64,000 nucleotides of DNA from DUML01 sp050949905 (GTDB lineage Bacteria > Bacillota > Desulfitobacteriia > Desulfitobacteriales > Syntrophobotulaceae). This document shows positions 16,705 through 25,726 of the stretch, in pieces. Positions within the stretch are counted from its first letter, which is position 1. Each line of letters begins with the position of its first letter. Position numbers and translations under genes: made by a program. Location: NCBI GenBank assembly GCA_050949905.1, contig JBMNGP010000015.1:178313-242312 (forward strand), written 5' to 3'. The notes under the pieces are model-generated. The model saw nothing but the letters and a program-made list of their open reading frames with translations. It searched no databases and was not told the DNA's origin.

Positions 16705-18657
16705 ATGTCGGAAATTTTATTTTTGGCTACTTATCCTGAGTTGGGTAATTTGGCCAGAGAAGTGTGTGCGGACAGCAAAGACGTAACGGTCGCCGTTGCC
16801 CGAATGGATCAAGCTGTTAATAAAGCTAAGAAAGCGGAAGCCCAGGGCTACCAGGTTATTGTCAGCAGAGGGGTCACTTCCTGGAAAATAAGGAATTCCG
16901 GCATAGAACTTCCCGTCGTAGATGTAACAATCAGCGGCTATGACCTTGTCCGAGCTTATATGAAAGCTAAAAAAATAGCTAAAATAGTTGGCATTGTCGA
17001 TGATGAAGAGGTTATCCAGGGAGTACTTTCCTTAGAAGAAACTTTTGGTGATAAGATTGTCAAATATGCTTGCAGCAATGAACTGGAAGATATTATTAAA
17101 GGCGTGGAGCATCTTAAAGAGCAAAATGTGGAGGTAGTTATCGGCAAACTGGCTATGGTTAATGCTGCTAAGCGGCTGGGGATGAAATCGGTAGTAATTA
17201 CCTCCGGGATAAACGCTGTGCGCTCGGCCATTGCGGAAGCCCGCCGGGTGAAAGAAGTCCGCCAAATGGAAAAAAGAAAAGCCGAGCAGTTAAAAGCTAT
17301 ACTTAATTTTACCTATGACGGGATTATAGCTTTGGATCAGAAAGGCCTGATTACGGTTTTCAACCGCGTTGCCGAGCAGCTATCCGGGTGGAAAGCCGAG
17401 CAGGCTATCGGCCGCTATGTTACCGAAGTAGTGCCTAAAGCCCATTGCCATCACCTTCTGCAATCCGGCCAGCCGGAAATCGGGGAGTTTTTGCATATCG
17501 GCACTTCCAAAGTCGTAGCCAACAGGGTACCTATAGTTGTGGATAATCGCATCGAAGGAGTAGTGACAACTTTTCAGCATATCGACAGGCTGCAAAAGCT
17601 GGAAAGCAAGGTGCGCAGGCAATTGGCGGAAAGCGGCTTGGTGGCTAAATTTACCTTTGAGGATATTCTGGGGCATAGCGGAGCCCTAGCCAATACGATT
17701 GAATTAGCCAAAGAATATGCCGGGGTGGACTCCACCATTTTAATTTACGGCCAGACCGGCTCAGGCAAAGAAATGTTTGCGCATGCCATTCATAATGCCA
17801 GTAAAAGAAAACATGAGCCCTTTGTGGCCATTAACTGTGCAGCTCTCCCGGAAAGCCTTTTGGAAAGCGAATTATTCGGTTATGTGGAAGGTGCCTTTAC
17901 CGGAGCCCGTAAGAGCGGGAAAGCGGGCATGTTTGAGTTGGCTCACGGCGGCACTTTGTTCCTGGATGAAGTGGGGGAAATGTCGCCTATGCTCCAAGCC
18001 AGGCTGTTAAGAGTTATTGAACAGGGTGAGGTTATGCGCTTGGGTGACAGCAGTATTATCCCTGTCAATGTGCGCCTCATTGCGGCCACGCACCGTAACT
18101 TAAGGGATATGATGGAAAAACAGGAATTTCGTGAAGATTTATTTTATCGCCTTAACGTCTTATCCCTGAAGATTCCTCCTTTAAAAGACCGGGGACGGGA
18201 TATCATCTTAATTGCCCGAAAATTTCTGCAGGAATTTTGTGCCCGCAGGGGAAAAGCCTGTGGGTTGTTTTCGCCGCAAGCCGAGGAGCTTTTATTAACT
18301 TACCCTTGGCCTGGTAATATCCGGGAACTGCGCAACGCTATGGAACGCTTGGCGATGAGACCCTGGCAAAAAACAATTGAGATCGACGATGTTGCCAATG
18401 CTCTTCTTTTGGATGAAATCAATCTTAATCAAAAAAACTACGAATCTCCTGCTAATCCGGCTGCTAACCACTCCCAGGATGAGCAATACCTGGACAAAAG
18501 AATCAGCTCCGTGGAAAGGGATGTTATCCTGCATGTGTTAAAGGAGTGCCGGGGCAATAAAACGGAAGCCGCCCGCCGCCTGGGGATCAGCAGGACAACT
18601 TTATGGAGGAAACTTCATTCTCAGAAGGACTCGGCGCTGCAGGACAACACAATGTAA
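16705..18657 (+). CDS. Sigma-54-dependent transcriptional activator, PrpR_N-PAS-AAA-Fis
   Basis: 650-residue enhancer-binding protein. A PrpR_N sensor domain (about 1-190) is followed by a PAS domain (about 195-300; ILNFTYDGIIALDQKGLI) and then an AAA+ sigma-54 interaction domain. That domain has Walker A GQTGSGKE, the sigma-contacting GAFTGA loop, Walker B GTLFLDEVGEM and the arginine-finger region FREDLFYRLNVL. A Fis-type helix-turn-helix ends the protein (NKTEAARRLGISRTTLWRKL). The start is ATG 16705 with GGAGGGGAG at 16692-16700. PrpR_N domains bind small organic acids such as 2-methylcitrate in propionate regulators. The gene lies directly before a -24/-12 promoter and probably activates it and the TRAP promoter at 31604. 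Confidence 0.95.
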   Translation: MSEILFLATYPELGNLAREVCADSKDVTVAVARMDQAVNKAKKAEAQGYQVIVSRGVTSWKIRNSGIELPVVDVTISGYDLVRAYMKAKKIAKIVGIVDDEEVIQGVLSLEETFGDKIVKYACSNELEDIIKGVEHLKEQNVEVVIGKLAMVNAAKRLGMKSVVITSGINAVRSAIAEARRVKEVRQMEKRKAEQLKAILNFTYDGIIALDQKGLITVFNRVAEQLSGWKAEQAIGRYVTEVVPKAHCHHLLQSGQPEIGEFLHIGTSKVVANRVPIVVDNRIEGVVTTFQHIDRLQKLESKVRRQLAESGLVAKFTFEDILGHSGALANTIELAKEYAGVDSTILIYGQTGSGKEMFAHAIHNASKRKHEPFVAINCAALPESLLESELFGYVEGAFTGARKSGKAGMFELAHGGTLFLDEVGEMSPMLQARLLRVIEQGEVMRLGDSSIIPVNVRLIAATHRNLRDMMEKQEFREDLFYRLNVLSLKIPPLKDRGRDIILIARKFLQEFCARRGKACGLFSPQAEELLLTYPWPGNIRELRNAMERLAMRPWQKTIEIDDVANALLLDEINLNQKNYESPANPAANHSQDEQYLDKRISSVERDVILHVLKECRGNKTEAARRLGISRTTLWRKLHSQKDSALQDNTM

Positions 18658-18676
18658 CATATTCTAAACAACAGGC

Positions 18677-18692
18677 GTTTTACATTTGAAAC
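18677..18692. promoter_or_regulatory. Candidate activator binding site (UAS 1)
   Basis: Dyad GTTTTACATTTGAAAC, about 185 bp upstream of the -24 element at 18878. A near-identical dyad, GTTTCACATCTAAAC, sits at 31449, upstream of the second -24/-12 promoter. The flanks also match in inverted orientation (AGTGTTTCA on opposite strands). Position and symmetry suit a Fis-type enhancer-binding protein. The assignment to the 16705 regulator is inference. Confidence 0.55.
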
Positions 18693-18785
18693 ACTGGCAG
18701 CCATTCCTGAATCAACTGTCTGTACCGCGCAAGGAAATCTTTAAGCTTTTAAACCTTAGTAAGCTAAAATATATGTGTCAATTGT

Positions 18786-18820
18786 AACAAGCTTTTCCCA
18801 AGGGATAAGCTTGTTTTTTC
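18786..18820 (+). terminator. Rho-independent terminator of the activator gene
   Basis: Stem AACAAGCTT (18786-18794) / AAGCTTGTT (18807-18815) with a 12-nt loop, followed by TTTTC and further T-rich sequence. It separates the activator gene from the sigma-54 promoter downstream. Confidence 0.85.
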
Positions 18821-18876
18821 TTTTTTGCAAATAAAAAAAGGGGAAAAAGAGTTTAGGAATTTTGGTCATCATTACG

Positions 18877-18893
18877 TTGGCATCGTAATTGCA
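18877..18893 (+). promoter_or_regulatory. Sigma-54 (-24/-12) promoter of the 2-oxoacid/2-hydroxyacid operon
   Basis: TGGCATCGTAATTGC (18878-18892) matches the RpoN consensus TGGCACGNNNNTTGC, with the GG and GC elements at the correct spacing. It lies about 35 bp upstream of the first gene of the operon, downstream of the activator gene and its terminator. Together with rpoN (10484) and the adjacent activator it is a strong assignment. Confidence 0.9.
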
Positions 18894-18925
18894 TGTTTTT
18901 GATTAACAGGAGGTGAAAGTTAAGA

Positions 18926-19222
18926 ATGGTTAAAGAAGTACCAATTGTTCCTACAGCAAATCCGGGTAGTTTGGCAGAGATATCGGCAGCACCTTCTTGG
19001 AGGGAGTATCGCCCTGTGGTAGAGGATCCTGCAAAAGTTAATCCGGAAGTAATCCTCTTTTGTCCGGACGGGGCTTTGTCTTCGGCCGGAGGGGAAGTCG
19101 CAATTAACCTCTCAGTTTGTAAAGGGTGCGGGATCTGTGCCGCCGAAAGTGAAGGAATAGTGATGATCCCTGAATATACCGGTCCAAGAGGGGTATTCGG
19201 GGTTAAGGAGGGTAGCGAATGA
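18926..19222 (+). CDS. 2-oxoacid:ferredoxin oxidoreductase delta (ferredoxin-like) subunit
   Basis: 98-residue homologue of the ferredoxin-like delta subunit of pyruvate/2-oxoacid:ferredoxin oxidoreductases. Normal delta subunits carry two CxxCxxCxxxCP motifs. Here the first is reduced to its CP element (LFCPDGAL) and the second keeps CKGCGIC without the final CP, so enough cysteines remain for one [4Fe-4S] cluster only. The start is ATG 18926 with AGGAGGTGA at 18909-18917. It overlaps the alpha subunit start (ATGA). The order delta-alpha-beta-gamma indicates one enzyme complex. Confidence 0.8.
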   Translation: MVKEVPIVPTANPGSLAEISAAPSWREYRPVVEDPAKVNPEVILFCPDGALSSAGGEVAINLSVCKGCGICAAESEGIVMIPEYTGPRGVFGVKEGSE

Positions 19223-20367
19223 GCAAGGTTCTGCTGACAGGGAGTGAAGCAGCTGCTTTAGGAGCTAAGCTGTCAAATATTGAAGTATTGTCCTATTATC
19301 CGATTACCCCGGCTTTCCCTGCTATGGAAAGATTAAGCAAATATATTGAAGACGGGGAGCTAAACTGCAGGTTTATCCGGGCGGAATCCGATCATAGTGC
19401 TCTAGGTGTGGTTTTAGGGGCAGCCTTAGCAGGTGCCCGCAGTTATACCGTGACCAATTCCCAGGGGCTCTTATATATGACAGAGGTAGCTTACCATGTG
19501 GCCGGCCTTCGCCAGCCTATAGTTATGGGAGTGGCCAACCGGGCTTTGTCCGCTCCCCATAGCCGTTTTCCCGAGCACGGGGATGCTGTTTCCCAGGGAG
19601 GAAACGGCTGGGTTCAATTTTTTTGTGAGAACAACCAGGAGATTTTAGATAATACCATTCAAGCCTTCCGGGTGGCGGAAGAACTGCGCCTACCGGTGAT
19701 GGTCAATTATGAAGGTTACATTCAATCGCATACCATGGAAGAAGTAGAAGTGCCGGATGCCGCAAAAGTAAAGGCTTTCCTGCCCTTAAACAGAAGGCCG
19801 GCCATGGATATTAATAATCCTCAGGGCGTTAATACCGTTACCAGCCCGGATTTTTACATGGATTATAAATTTAGGCAAAATGAAGCTCTGGAAGAAGCCT
19901 TAACAGTAATTCCCGAAGTTGCGGCTCTTTACCGGCAGGAATTTGGCCGGGAGAGCTTCGGCCTGCTGGAAGCCTACAGGATGGAAGAGGCCGAACATGC
20001 CATAATCGCCATGGGTTCTATTGTTTCCACAGCCAGACTGCTGGTTGACAAACTGCGCGGGGAAGGCAAAAAAATTGGTCTTATAAAATTGAGGGTTTGG
20101 AGGCCATTCCCGGCTGAGGAGCTTTTGGCGGCCCTGCAAGGTGTGAAATATTTAACCGTTTTGGATAAGAACATAGTATTTGGCGTAGGAGGCGCTTTAG
20201 CCACCGACCTTAAAGCAGCTTTCTACGGCTGGACCGATATGGTGATTAACGGCTGTATTATCGGTTTGGGCGGAGCTAAGTGCGGGATGGCTGAACTCGA
20301 GGAAGCTGTGGCGCAAACCGAAAAGTGTACCCAGGCTAATAATAAATCATATTGGATAGGGATGTAG
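19219..20367 (+). CDS. 2-oxoacid:ferredoxin oxidoreductase alpha subunit
   Basis: 382-residue alpha subunit (pyrimidine-binding half of the thiamine-diphosphate enzyme plus transketolase C domain). Typical features are YYPITPAFPAMERLSKY near the N terminus and RAESDHSALGVVLGAALAGARSYTVTNSQGL. The enzyme decarboxylates a 2-oxoacid with CoA, giving acyl-CoA, CO2 and reduced ferredoxin. Pyruvate, 2-oxoisovalerate, 2-oxoglutarate and aromatic versions share this layout, so the substrate is not fixed by the sequence. The start is ATG 19219, overlapping the delta stop codon. Confidence 0.92.
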   Translation: MSKVLLTGSEAAALGAKLSNIEVLSYYPITPAFPAMERLSKYIEDGELNCRFIRAESDHSALGVVLGAALAGARSYTVTNSQGLLYMTEVAYHVAGLRQPIVMGVANRALSAPHSRFPEHGDAVSQGGNGWVQFFCENNQEILDNTIQAFRVAEELRLPVMVNYEGYIQSHTMEEVEVPDAAKVKAFLPLNRRPAMDINNPQGVNTVTSPDFYMDYKFRQNEALEEALTVIPEVAALYRQEFGRESFGLLEAYRMEEAEHAIIAMGSIVSTARLLVDKLRGEGKKIGLIKLRVWRPFPAEELLAALQGVKYLTVLDKNIVFGVGGALATDLKAAFYGWTDMVINGCIIGLGGAKCGMAELEEAVAQTEKCTQANNKSYWIGM

Positions 20368-20379
20368 GGGGGGATAGCA

Positions 20380-21249
20380 GTGCTTGACAAAATTGATCTT
20401 AGGCAATTACCACAGGAGGATCTCTTTGGGCCGGGCCATGTTGGCTGTAAAGGCTGTGGCGCGGCGCTAGCCGGCCGGCAAGCCATGAAAGCCCTGGGAG
20501 AGCGGACCATGATTACCATCCCGGCATCCTGTATGGCTACCCTGGGGGGCAATAACCGCAGGACTACCTGGAAAATACCTTTTTATCACACTCTGTTTGA
20601 GATTGCCCCTGCCGTATCCTCCGGGATCAGGGCTGCCCTGGAAGTGCAGGGTATTAAAGACGTCAATGTTGTATCCTGGGGCGGCGATGCCGGGACCGCC
20701 GATATTGGCTTTCAGGCTTTGACCGGTGCTGCCGAGCGTAATGAGGATATTTTCCATGTTTGCTATGACAATGAGATGTATATGAATACCGGGGGCCAGA
20801 CCGGCAGTCAGACACCCAAAGCGGCCTTAACCAGCAACGGCTTTTTAGGTAAAGCCACTGCCAAGAAAAATATGCTGGCTATTATGGAAGCCCATGGCCT
20901 TGGTTATGTTGCCAGTGCTTCCATCGCTTACCCGGCTGATTTCATAGCCAAAATAAAGAAAGCGGCCTCGCGCCGGGGATTTTCTTATCTCCATGTCCTG
21001 GCGCCTTGTTTCCGGGGTTGGGGCATACCTGCCGCTCAGACTGTTGCCTTTGCCCGCAAGGCGGTGCAGAGCGGTCTGTGGGAGCTCTATGAGGTCGAGG
21101 AGGGAGTAAGGCGGCGGACGCTGGAACCCGAGCTTATACCGGTGCAAGATTATATCCTGCCGCAAAAGCGTTTCAGCAAAATTACCCGGGAAGAGCTTGA
21201 GGAACTGCAAAAACAAATCAATGCTTACTATGGAAAGGCGGGGAATTAG
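20380..21249 (+). CDS. 2-oxoacid:ferredoxin oxidoreductase beta subunit
   Basis: 289-residue thiamine-diphosphate-binding subunit. It has the N-terminal PGHVGCKGCGAAL cysteine motif, the TPP/Mg2+ motif WGGDAGTADIGFQAL, a DNEMYMNTGGQ segment and ASCMATLGG, giving the four cysteines that ligate the proximal [4Fe-4S] cluster in this family. The start is GTG 20380, preceded by a run of G at 20367-20373. The neighbours are the alpha subunit upstream and the gamma subunit downstream. Confidence 0.92.
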   Translation: MLDKIDLRQLPQEDLFGPGHVGCKGCGAALAGRQAMKALGERTMITIPASCMATLGGNNRRTTWKIPFYHTLFEIAPAVSSGIRAALEVQGIKDVNVVSWGGDAGTADIGFQALTGAAERNEDIFHVCYDNEMYMNTGGQTGSQTPKAALTSNGFLGKATAKKNMLAIMEAHGLGYVASASIAYPADFIAKIKKAASRRGFSYLHVLAPCFRGWGIPAAQTVAFARKAVQSGLWELYEVEEGVRRRTLEPELIPVQDYILPQKRFSKITREELEELQKQINAYYGKAGN

Positions 21250-21250
21250 C

Positions 21251-21676
21251 ATGAAAGAAATTCGCCTGCACGCTCGCTTTGGCCAGCCCATTGGTGATTT
21301 AGTCAAACAAATCGCCGCTTATGCTCTGCAAAAGGGCTCTCATGTTCAAGCTTTTAATTCCTTTGCAGCCGTGAGACCCGGGGCTCCAACCTTTGGCCTG
21401 ATCCGGGTTGCCCAGGAAGAAATCCTGGAGAGATCCACACCGGAAGCCGATGCTGATCTGATTATAGTCCTGGACAACAGCCTTTTTGCCGTGGGCAATG
21501 TCTTTAAAGGGCTTAAACCTCAAGGTACGGTTCTGGCTTTAGGAATGGATGAAGATATCCTGGGTGAGCGGAAGGACTTTAAATTTAAGCGGCTGGACGG
21601 CTACTTTGCGGATAATCCTGCTGATGTCGGCGGGAATTTGATTAATGCTCTCAAGGATTTAGGGGTTTTAACCTAA
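21251..21676 (+). CDS. 2-oxoacid:ferredoxin oxidoreductase gamma subunit
   Basis: 141-residue gamma subunit, shorter than the usual 175-190 residues. It retains the family core: HARFGQPIGDLVKQIAAYAL replaces the usual GQG-containing start, FAAVRPGAPTFGLIRV carries the conserved acceptor-side motif, and NSLFAVGNVFKGLKPQGTVL is typical. The start is ATG 21251, just after the beta stop codon; an in-frame ATG at 21197 lies inside the beta gene and is less likely. It completes the delta-alpha-beta-gamma complex. Confidence 0.85.
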   Translation: MKEIRLHARFGQPIGDLVKQIAAYALQKGSHVQAFNSFAAVRPGAPTFGLIRVAQEEILERSTPEADADLIIVLDNSLFAVGNVFKGLKPQGTVLALGMDEDILGERKDFKFKRLDGYFADNPADVGGNLINALKDLGVLT

Positions 21677-21708
21677 TCTAAATCTAATAATTTTAAGTAG
21701 GGGATAGA

Positions 21709-22881
21709 ATGCAAAAGTTTTTGTACAGAAAACTTGCTAAGGCTGCCAATGGTGTCGCGGTTAATCCCGGACAAGAGGTAATCCTTGACGTTGATCTGGC
21801 CTTAGCCCATGACGGAACCGGACCTGAGTTGCTGAAACACTGGGGGAATGATAAGAGCAGGCCGGTAGCTTGCCGCAAGGTGCTTTTTACTTTGGATCAT
21901 GCTTTTCCTGCCCCGAGCATTAAGGATAGGCAGTTTCACAAGGAGTTTACGGAGTTTTCGCTGGAACTGGGCTGCCATCTCTACAATCAGGGAGAAGGAG
22001 TTCTGCACCAGGTCGTGGCCGAAGAAGAATCCATCTGGCCGGGGATGATTATCGTCGGGGCGGACGGCCATGTAGCCACTGCCGGTGCCTTTGGAGCCAT
22101 AGCCTTTGCAGTCACTCCTCAGGAACTGGTTCCGGTCCTGGAGAATGGTACATTTACAACAAGAGTCCCCGAACAATTGACTATTGCCATTAATGGTGAA
22201 CTTTCCGGCCATGCTCTGCCGCGAGATGCAGCCTTATACCTTATCAGCAAACTATCGGCGGTAATAAAAGGGAAAGCGGTAGCTTTAACCGGATCTTTAT
22301 TCAGTAAATTATCCTTAGCCGGAAAAATGAGTATCTGTAATTTCCTGCCCGAAGGCGGAGTCAAGACTGCTTTTATCTTGCCTGAGGGCGAAAGCGACGA
22401 GGTGGATTATTACCTGGAGGCGGCGGAGATTGAGCCGCTTATAGCCTTGCCCCCTAATATCAATACCATCATGCCGGTACGGGAAGCCGCAGGAGTGGCC
22501 CTCAGCATGGCCATAGCCGGAGGTTGCTCTGCCGGCCGCCTGGAAGACATGAAGGTCATAGCCCATACGCTCAAAGGCAAGAAAATTAATCCTCAGGTCA
22601 CCTTTGTCGTGGCCCCGGCATCCAGAAAAATTCTGGATGCCATGGAAAGCTTAGGCTTAACCGGACAGATCCGGGATGCCGGAGCAGTAATTGTTCCTCC
22701 GGGCTGCGGCTCCTGCCCGGGTAAGCACTTTGGCTTGCTGGACGAAAAAGATGTCGCCGTCACCACGACAATTCGCAATACACCGGGACGGATTGGCTCA
22801 GTGGATGCTCAAATCTATTTGGCCTCACCGCTTACCGTTGCCCTGTCGGCAATTCACGGCCAAATAGCCGCACCGCAATAA
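21709..22881 (+). CDS. Aconitase-superfamily hydro-lyase, LeuC-like large subunit without a small-subunit gene
   Basis: 390-residue protein of the LeuC/homoaconitase/DmdA large-subunit family. The three [4Fe-4S] ligands are conserved: GGCSAGRLEDM replaces SCTNSR-type, and PPGCGSCPG supplies the pair. GADGHVATAGAFGAIAF corresponds to the GDSHTST segment of LeuC but is altered (DSHT to ADGH). Family members move or add water on tricarboxylic or branched hydroxy-dicarboxylic acids, and need a separate swivel (LeuD-like) subunit. No such gene is seen in this operon. Its job may be to isomerise or dehydrate the acid fed to the oxidases around it (inference). Confidence 0.82.
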   Translation: MQKFLYRKLAKAANGVAVNPGQEVILDVDLALAHDGTGPELLKHWGNDKSRPVACRKVLFTLDHAFPAPSIKDRQFHKEFTEFSLELGCHLYNQGEGVLHQVVAEEESIWPGMIIVGADGHVATAGAFGAIAFAVTPQELVPVLENGTFTTRVPEQLTIAINGELSGHALPRDAALYLISKLSAVIKGKAVALTGSLFSKLSLAGKMSICNFLPEGGVKTAFILPEGESDEVDYYLEAAEIEPLIALPPNINTIMPVREAAGVALSMAIAGGCSAGRLEDMKVIAHTLKGKKINPQVTFVVAPASRKILDAMESLGLTGQIRDAGAVIVPPGCGSCPGKHFGLLDEKDVAVTTTIRNTPGRIGSVDAQIYLASPLTVALSAIHGQIAAPQ

Positions 22882-22934
22882 GAAAATAAGGAGATTCTTA
22901 TGTTAATTAGCCGGAAAAAGGAGTGATGAGAATT

Positions 22935-24350
22935 ATGGTTTCCAAAGAGCAGCTGATCAAAGATATGGAAAAAATGTTTGGTCCGGCAAGGGTGTTGAAA
23001 ACCGAACTGGAACGCTATACCTACACATACGACAGTTCCTTTGTTTCACAGCAAAACGAATACTACCCTGATGTCGTTGTCTGTTTAAACAGCACCGAGG
23101 ATGTAGCCAAACTGATGAAATATGCATGGGAAAAAGAAGTGCCTGTCACACCCCGGGGAGCGGGGAGCGGCCAGACGGGTGGCAGTGTGCCTGTTAAAGG
23201 CGGGATTGTCCTGGATCTTTCCACCTGGAAGGACGTGCTGGTGGATGATGCCAATATGCAGGCTATTGTCAGGCCGGGGATTGTCCATGCCGAGTTTAAT
23301 CAGATCCTGGCTCCTTATGGTTTGTTCTTTCCGCCCGATCCCGGCAGCTCGGCAATGGCTACCATCGGCGGGATGGTTGGCAACAATGCCAGTGGTTTGC
23401 GAGCCGTCAAATATGGTGCCACATACCAATATGTTTTGGGCTTGGAAGTAGTCTTGCCTGACGGTGAAGTAATAAAAACCGGCGGACTGAAGTCCAAAGC
23501 CTTAAAAAGTGTGTCCGGTATAGACCTCACTCGCTTGTACTGCGGCTCGGAAGGCACTTTAGGGGTTATTACCGAAATCAGGGTTAAAGTCCTGCCTAAA
23601 CCTCCTTTCCGGGGAATAATGCTCGCTTTATTCGAAAAGCTGGAAGACAGCGCTTACACCGTGCTGGATGTTTTTAAAGCCGGGCTCATCCCTTCCGGAA
23701 TTGAGATTCTTGATGAAGGAGGAATTCGCTGCGCTAATTCCTTTAAACCTGATCTTAATATCCCGGAAGTCGAAGCGGCGATTTTCTTTGAGATTAATGG
23801 CAGTAAAGCCGCTGTGGAAGCCGAAGGGGCGGAGGTAAAAGCAATTTGTGAAAAAAGGGCCAGCAGTGTGGAATGGGCTACCGATGCCGAGCGAATGGCT
23901 AAACTCTGGCAGGGGCGGGCTGTCATAGGTTCGGCCTCGGCCCGCTATAAAGAAGGCAAAACCAGAATCTTTGCCGGAGAAGACGTTTGTTTCCCCATAT
24001 CCAAAGTACCTGAAGCCTTGAAAAGAATTAAAGGTTTAAGTGAGGAGTTCGCTATCCCGGTGGTCATCTACGGACACATCGGAGACGGCAATATGCATAC
24101 CGCACCGATCATGGATCCCCTTATCCCGGAAGAAGTAGCAAGAACCCAAAAGTTAGCGGATGCTATTCATCGGCTGGCTTTGGAGATGGGCGGCTCAACA
24201 ACCGGCGAGCATGGCGTAGGTTTTGCCCGGGCCGAGTATATGGAAGAAGAACATGGCAAAGCCCTGGAAGTTATGTGGGCAATCAAAAAAGCCATCGACC
24301 CGAAGGGGATCATGAACCCCGGCAAGATTTGGAAGCTGGGGAGGGAGTAG
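22935..24350 (+). CDS. FAD-linked 2-hydroxyacid oxidase subunit (GlcD/D-LDH type)
   Basis: 471-residue flavoprotein of the glycolate oxidase GlcD / D-lactate dehydrogenase family. The PP-loop FAD-binding domain carries TPRGAGSGQTGGSVPVKGG and PDPGSSAMATIGGMVGNNASG. The C-terminal FAD-oxidase domain has the metal-binding GHIGDGNMH and the closing TGEHGVGFA, where the His residues bind an active-site divalent metal. The first step would be oxidation of a D-2-hydroxyacid to a 2-oxoacid. ATG 22935 was chosen; ATG 22926 lies too close to AAGGAG (22918-22923). The electron-accepting Fe-S partner follows after 1 nt. Confidence 0.93.
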   Translation: MVSKEQLIKDMEKMFGPARVLKTELERYTYTYDSSFVSQQNEYYPDVVVCLNSTEDVAKLMKYAWEKEVPVTPRGAGSGQTGGSVPVKGGIVLDLSTWKDVLVDDANMQAIVRPGIVHAEFNQILAPYGLFFPPDPGSSAMATIGGMVGNNASGLRAVKYGATYQYVLGLEVVLPDGEVIKTGGLKSKALKSVSGIDLTRLYCGSEGTLGVITEIRVKVLPKPPFRGIMLALFEKLEDSAYTVLDVFKAGLIPSGIEILDEGGIRCANSFKPDLNIPEVEAAIFFEINGSKAAVEAEGAEVKAICEKRASSVEWATDAERMAKLWQGRAVIGSASARYKEGKTRIFAGEDVCFPISKVPEALKRIKGLSEEFAIPVVIYGHIGDGNMHTAPIMDPLIPEEVARTQKLADAIHRLALEMGGSTTGEHGVGFARAEYMEEEHGKALEVMWAIKKAIDPKGIMNPGKIWKLGRE

Positions 24351-24351
24351 A

Positions 24352-25641
24352 ATGCAAGCAACATATCAGCTGGATTTTACCGAAGAGCTGAAAAAATGTG
24401 TCAAATGCGGAACCTGTAGGGCGCATTGCCCCCTATTTGTGGAATTGATCGGTGAACCGGCCTCCCCCAGGGGGCGGCTGGCTTTAGTCAAACAGCTGCA
24501 CGAAGGTAAAATCAAACCCAGCCAGGAGCTGGCCGATATCGTCTATACCTGCCTACTCTGCAAGAATTGTGCGGTCAACTGCCCTTCCGGGGTGATCAGT
24601 GACGAAATTTTCCTGGCAGCCAGAGATTATCTCAATACGGCTTTAGGTCAAGGCGTCCTGAAAAAGGCCATTCTCAAAGGTTTTCTCACCCGTCCCGGGC
24701 TGCTTTATGCCTGCAGTTCCTTAGGCCGAATCTATCAAAAAATAGGCTTGCACAACCTTTTGACCAAAGCTAATCTATTTGAGCATTTGCCGGAAAAAAT
24801 AGGTGCTGTGGGCAAAATCATGCCGGATATTACCCGCAAACCGGCGAGAGCACGAATTCCGGCCGTGACCCCGGCCAAGGGGGAGAAAAAATTTAAGGTT
24901 GCTTATTTTTTAGGATGTGCTACCAATCTGGCTTATCCTGATGTTCCGGTAGCGGGAGTAAAAGCATTAAGCCACAACGGCTGTGAAGTTTTGACCCTGG
25001 AAGGGGTTAAGTGCTGCGGCATGCCCCATATGGCTTATGGAGAAACCGCAACAGCCATAGACTTAGCCAAGCATAACCTGGAAATTCTCCTCAGAGGGGA
25101 TTATGATGCCATTGTCTGTGACTGCGCATCCTGTACTTCAACTTTTAAAGAGACCTATAGCCACCTCTTTGCCCCGGAAACCAAGGAATACGCAAGGGCT
25201 CAGCAGCTCAAAGCCAAGACTTACGATCTCAATGAATTTCTAATTAAAAAGACCGGGATAAAACCTGGCTCCCAAGCCGGAGAGAAGGCGGAAAAAGTTA
25301 AAGTTACTTATCATGATCCCTGCCACTTGAAGCGGGCTCAGAATATTTTTAAAGAGCCTCGGCAGCTTCTGAAAAGTATTCCCGGGGTGGAATTCGTGGA
25401 GATGAAAGAGGCTGACCGCTGCTGCGGTTCGGCTGGAAGCTTTACCGTGATGCATCATGACTTATCAATGAAAGTCTTGGCTAAGAAAATCGCCAATGCT
25501 GCAAAAGTGGAACCTGATTATGTAGCCACTTGCTGCCCAACCTGCACCATGCAGTTAAGCTATGGCTTAAAGAAAGCAGGCTCTAAAGCCCGCGTCGTTC
25601 ATCCGGTGCAGCTCTTGGCTGAGACTTATAAAGACAGATAA
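24352..25641 (+). CDS. Fe-S oxidoreductase subunit (GlcF-type, two CCG domains)
   Basis: 429-residue partner of the FAD oxidase. Two [4Fe-4S] ferredoxin motifs (CVKCGTCRAHCP and CLLCKNCAVNCP) are at the N terminus. Two CCG domains follow: GVKCCGMPH, and DRCCGSAGSF with the upstream CHLKRA. In GlcF and the HdrB-like family, CCG domains hold further Fe-S centres and pass electrons from the flavoprotein to quinones or to other carriers. No membrane segment is visible, so the acceptor is probably a soluble carrier encoded downstream. The start is ATG 24352, next to the upstream stop codon. Confidence 0.92.
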   Translation: MQATYQLDFTEELKKCVKCGTCRAHCPLFVELIGEPASPRGRLALVKQLHEGKIKPSQELADIVYTCLLCKNCAVNCPSGVISDEIFLAARDYLNTALGQGVLKKAILKGFLTRPGLLYACSSLGRIYQKIGLHNLLTKANLFEHLPEKIGAVGKIMPDITRKPARARIPAVTPAKGEKKFKVAYFLGCATNLAYPDVPVAGVKALSHNGCEVLTLEGVKCCGMPHMAYGETATAIDLAKHNLEILLRGDYDAIVCDCASCTSTFKETYSHLFAPETKEYARAQQLKAKTYDLNEFLIKKTGIKPGSQAGEKAEKVKVTYHDPCHLKRAQNIFKEPRQLLKSIPGVEFVEMKEADRCCGSAGSFTVMHHDLSMKVLAKKIANAAKVEPDYVATCCPTCTMQLSYGLKKAGSKARVVHPVQLLAETYKDR

Positions 25642-25726
25642 AGAACTCTTTCCCATAAGGAATTCAGTAAGGAATTGAGTTAGGCAGTAGTGTTCTGTGT
25701 ATCTCGAAATGAGAGGAGGGAAAAGG

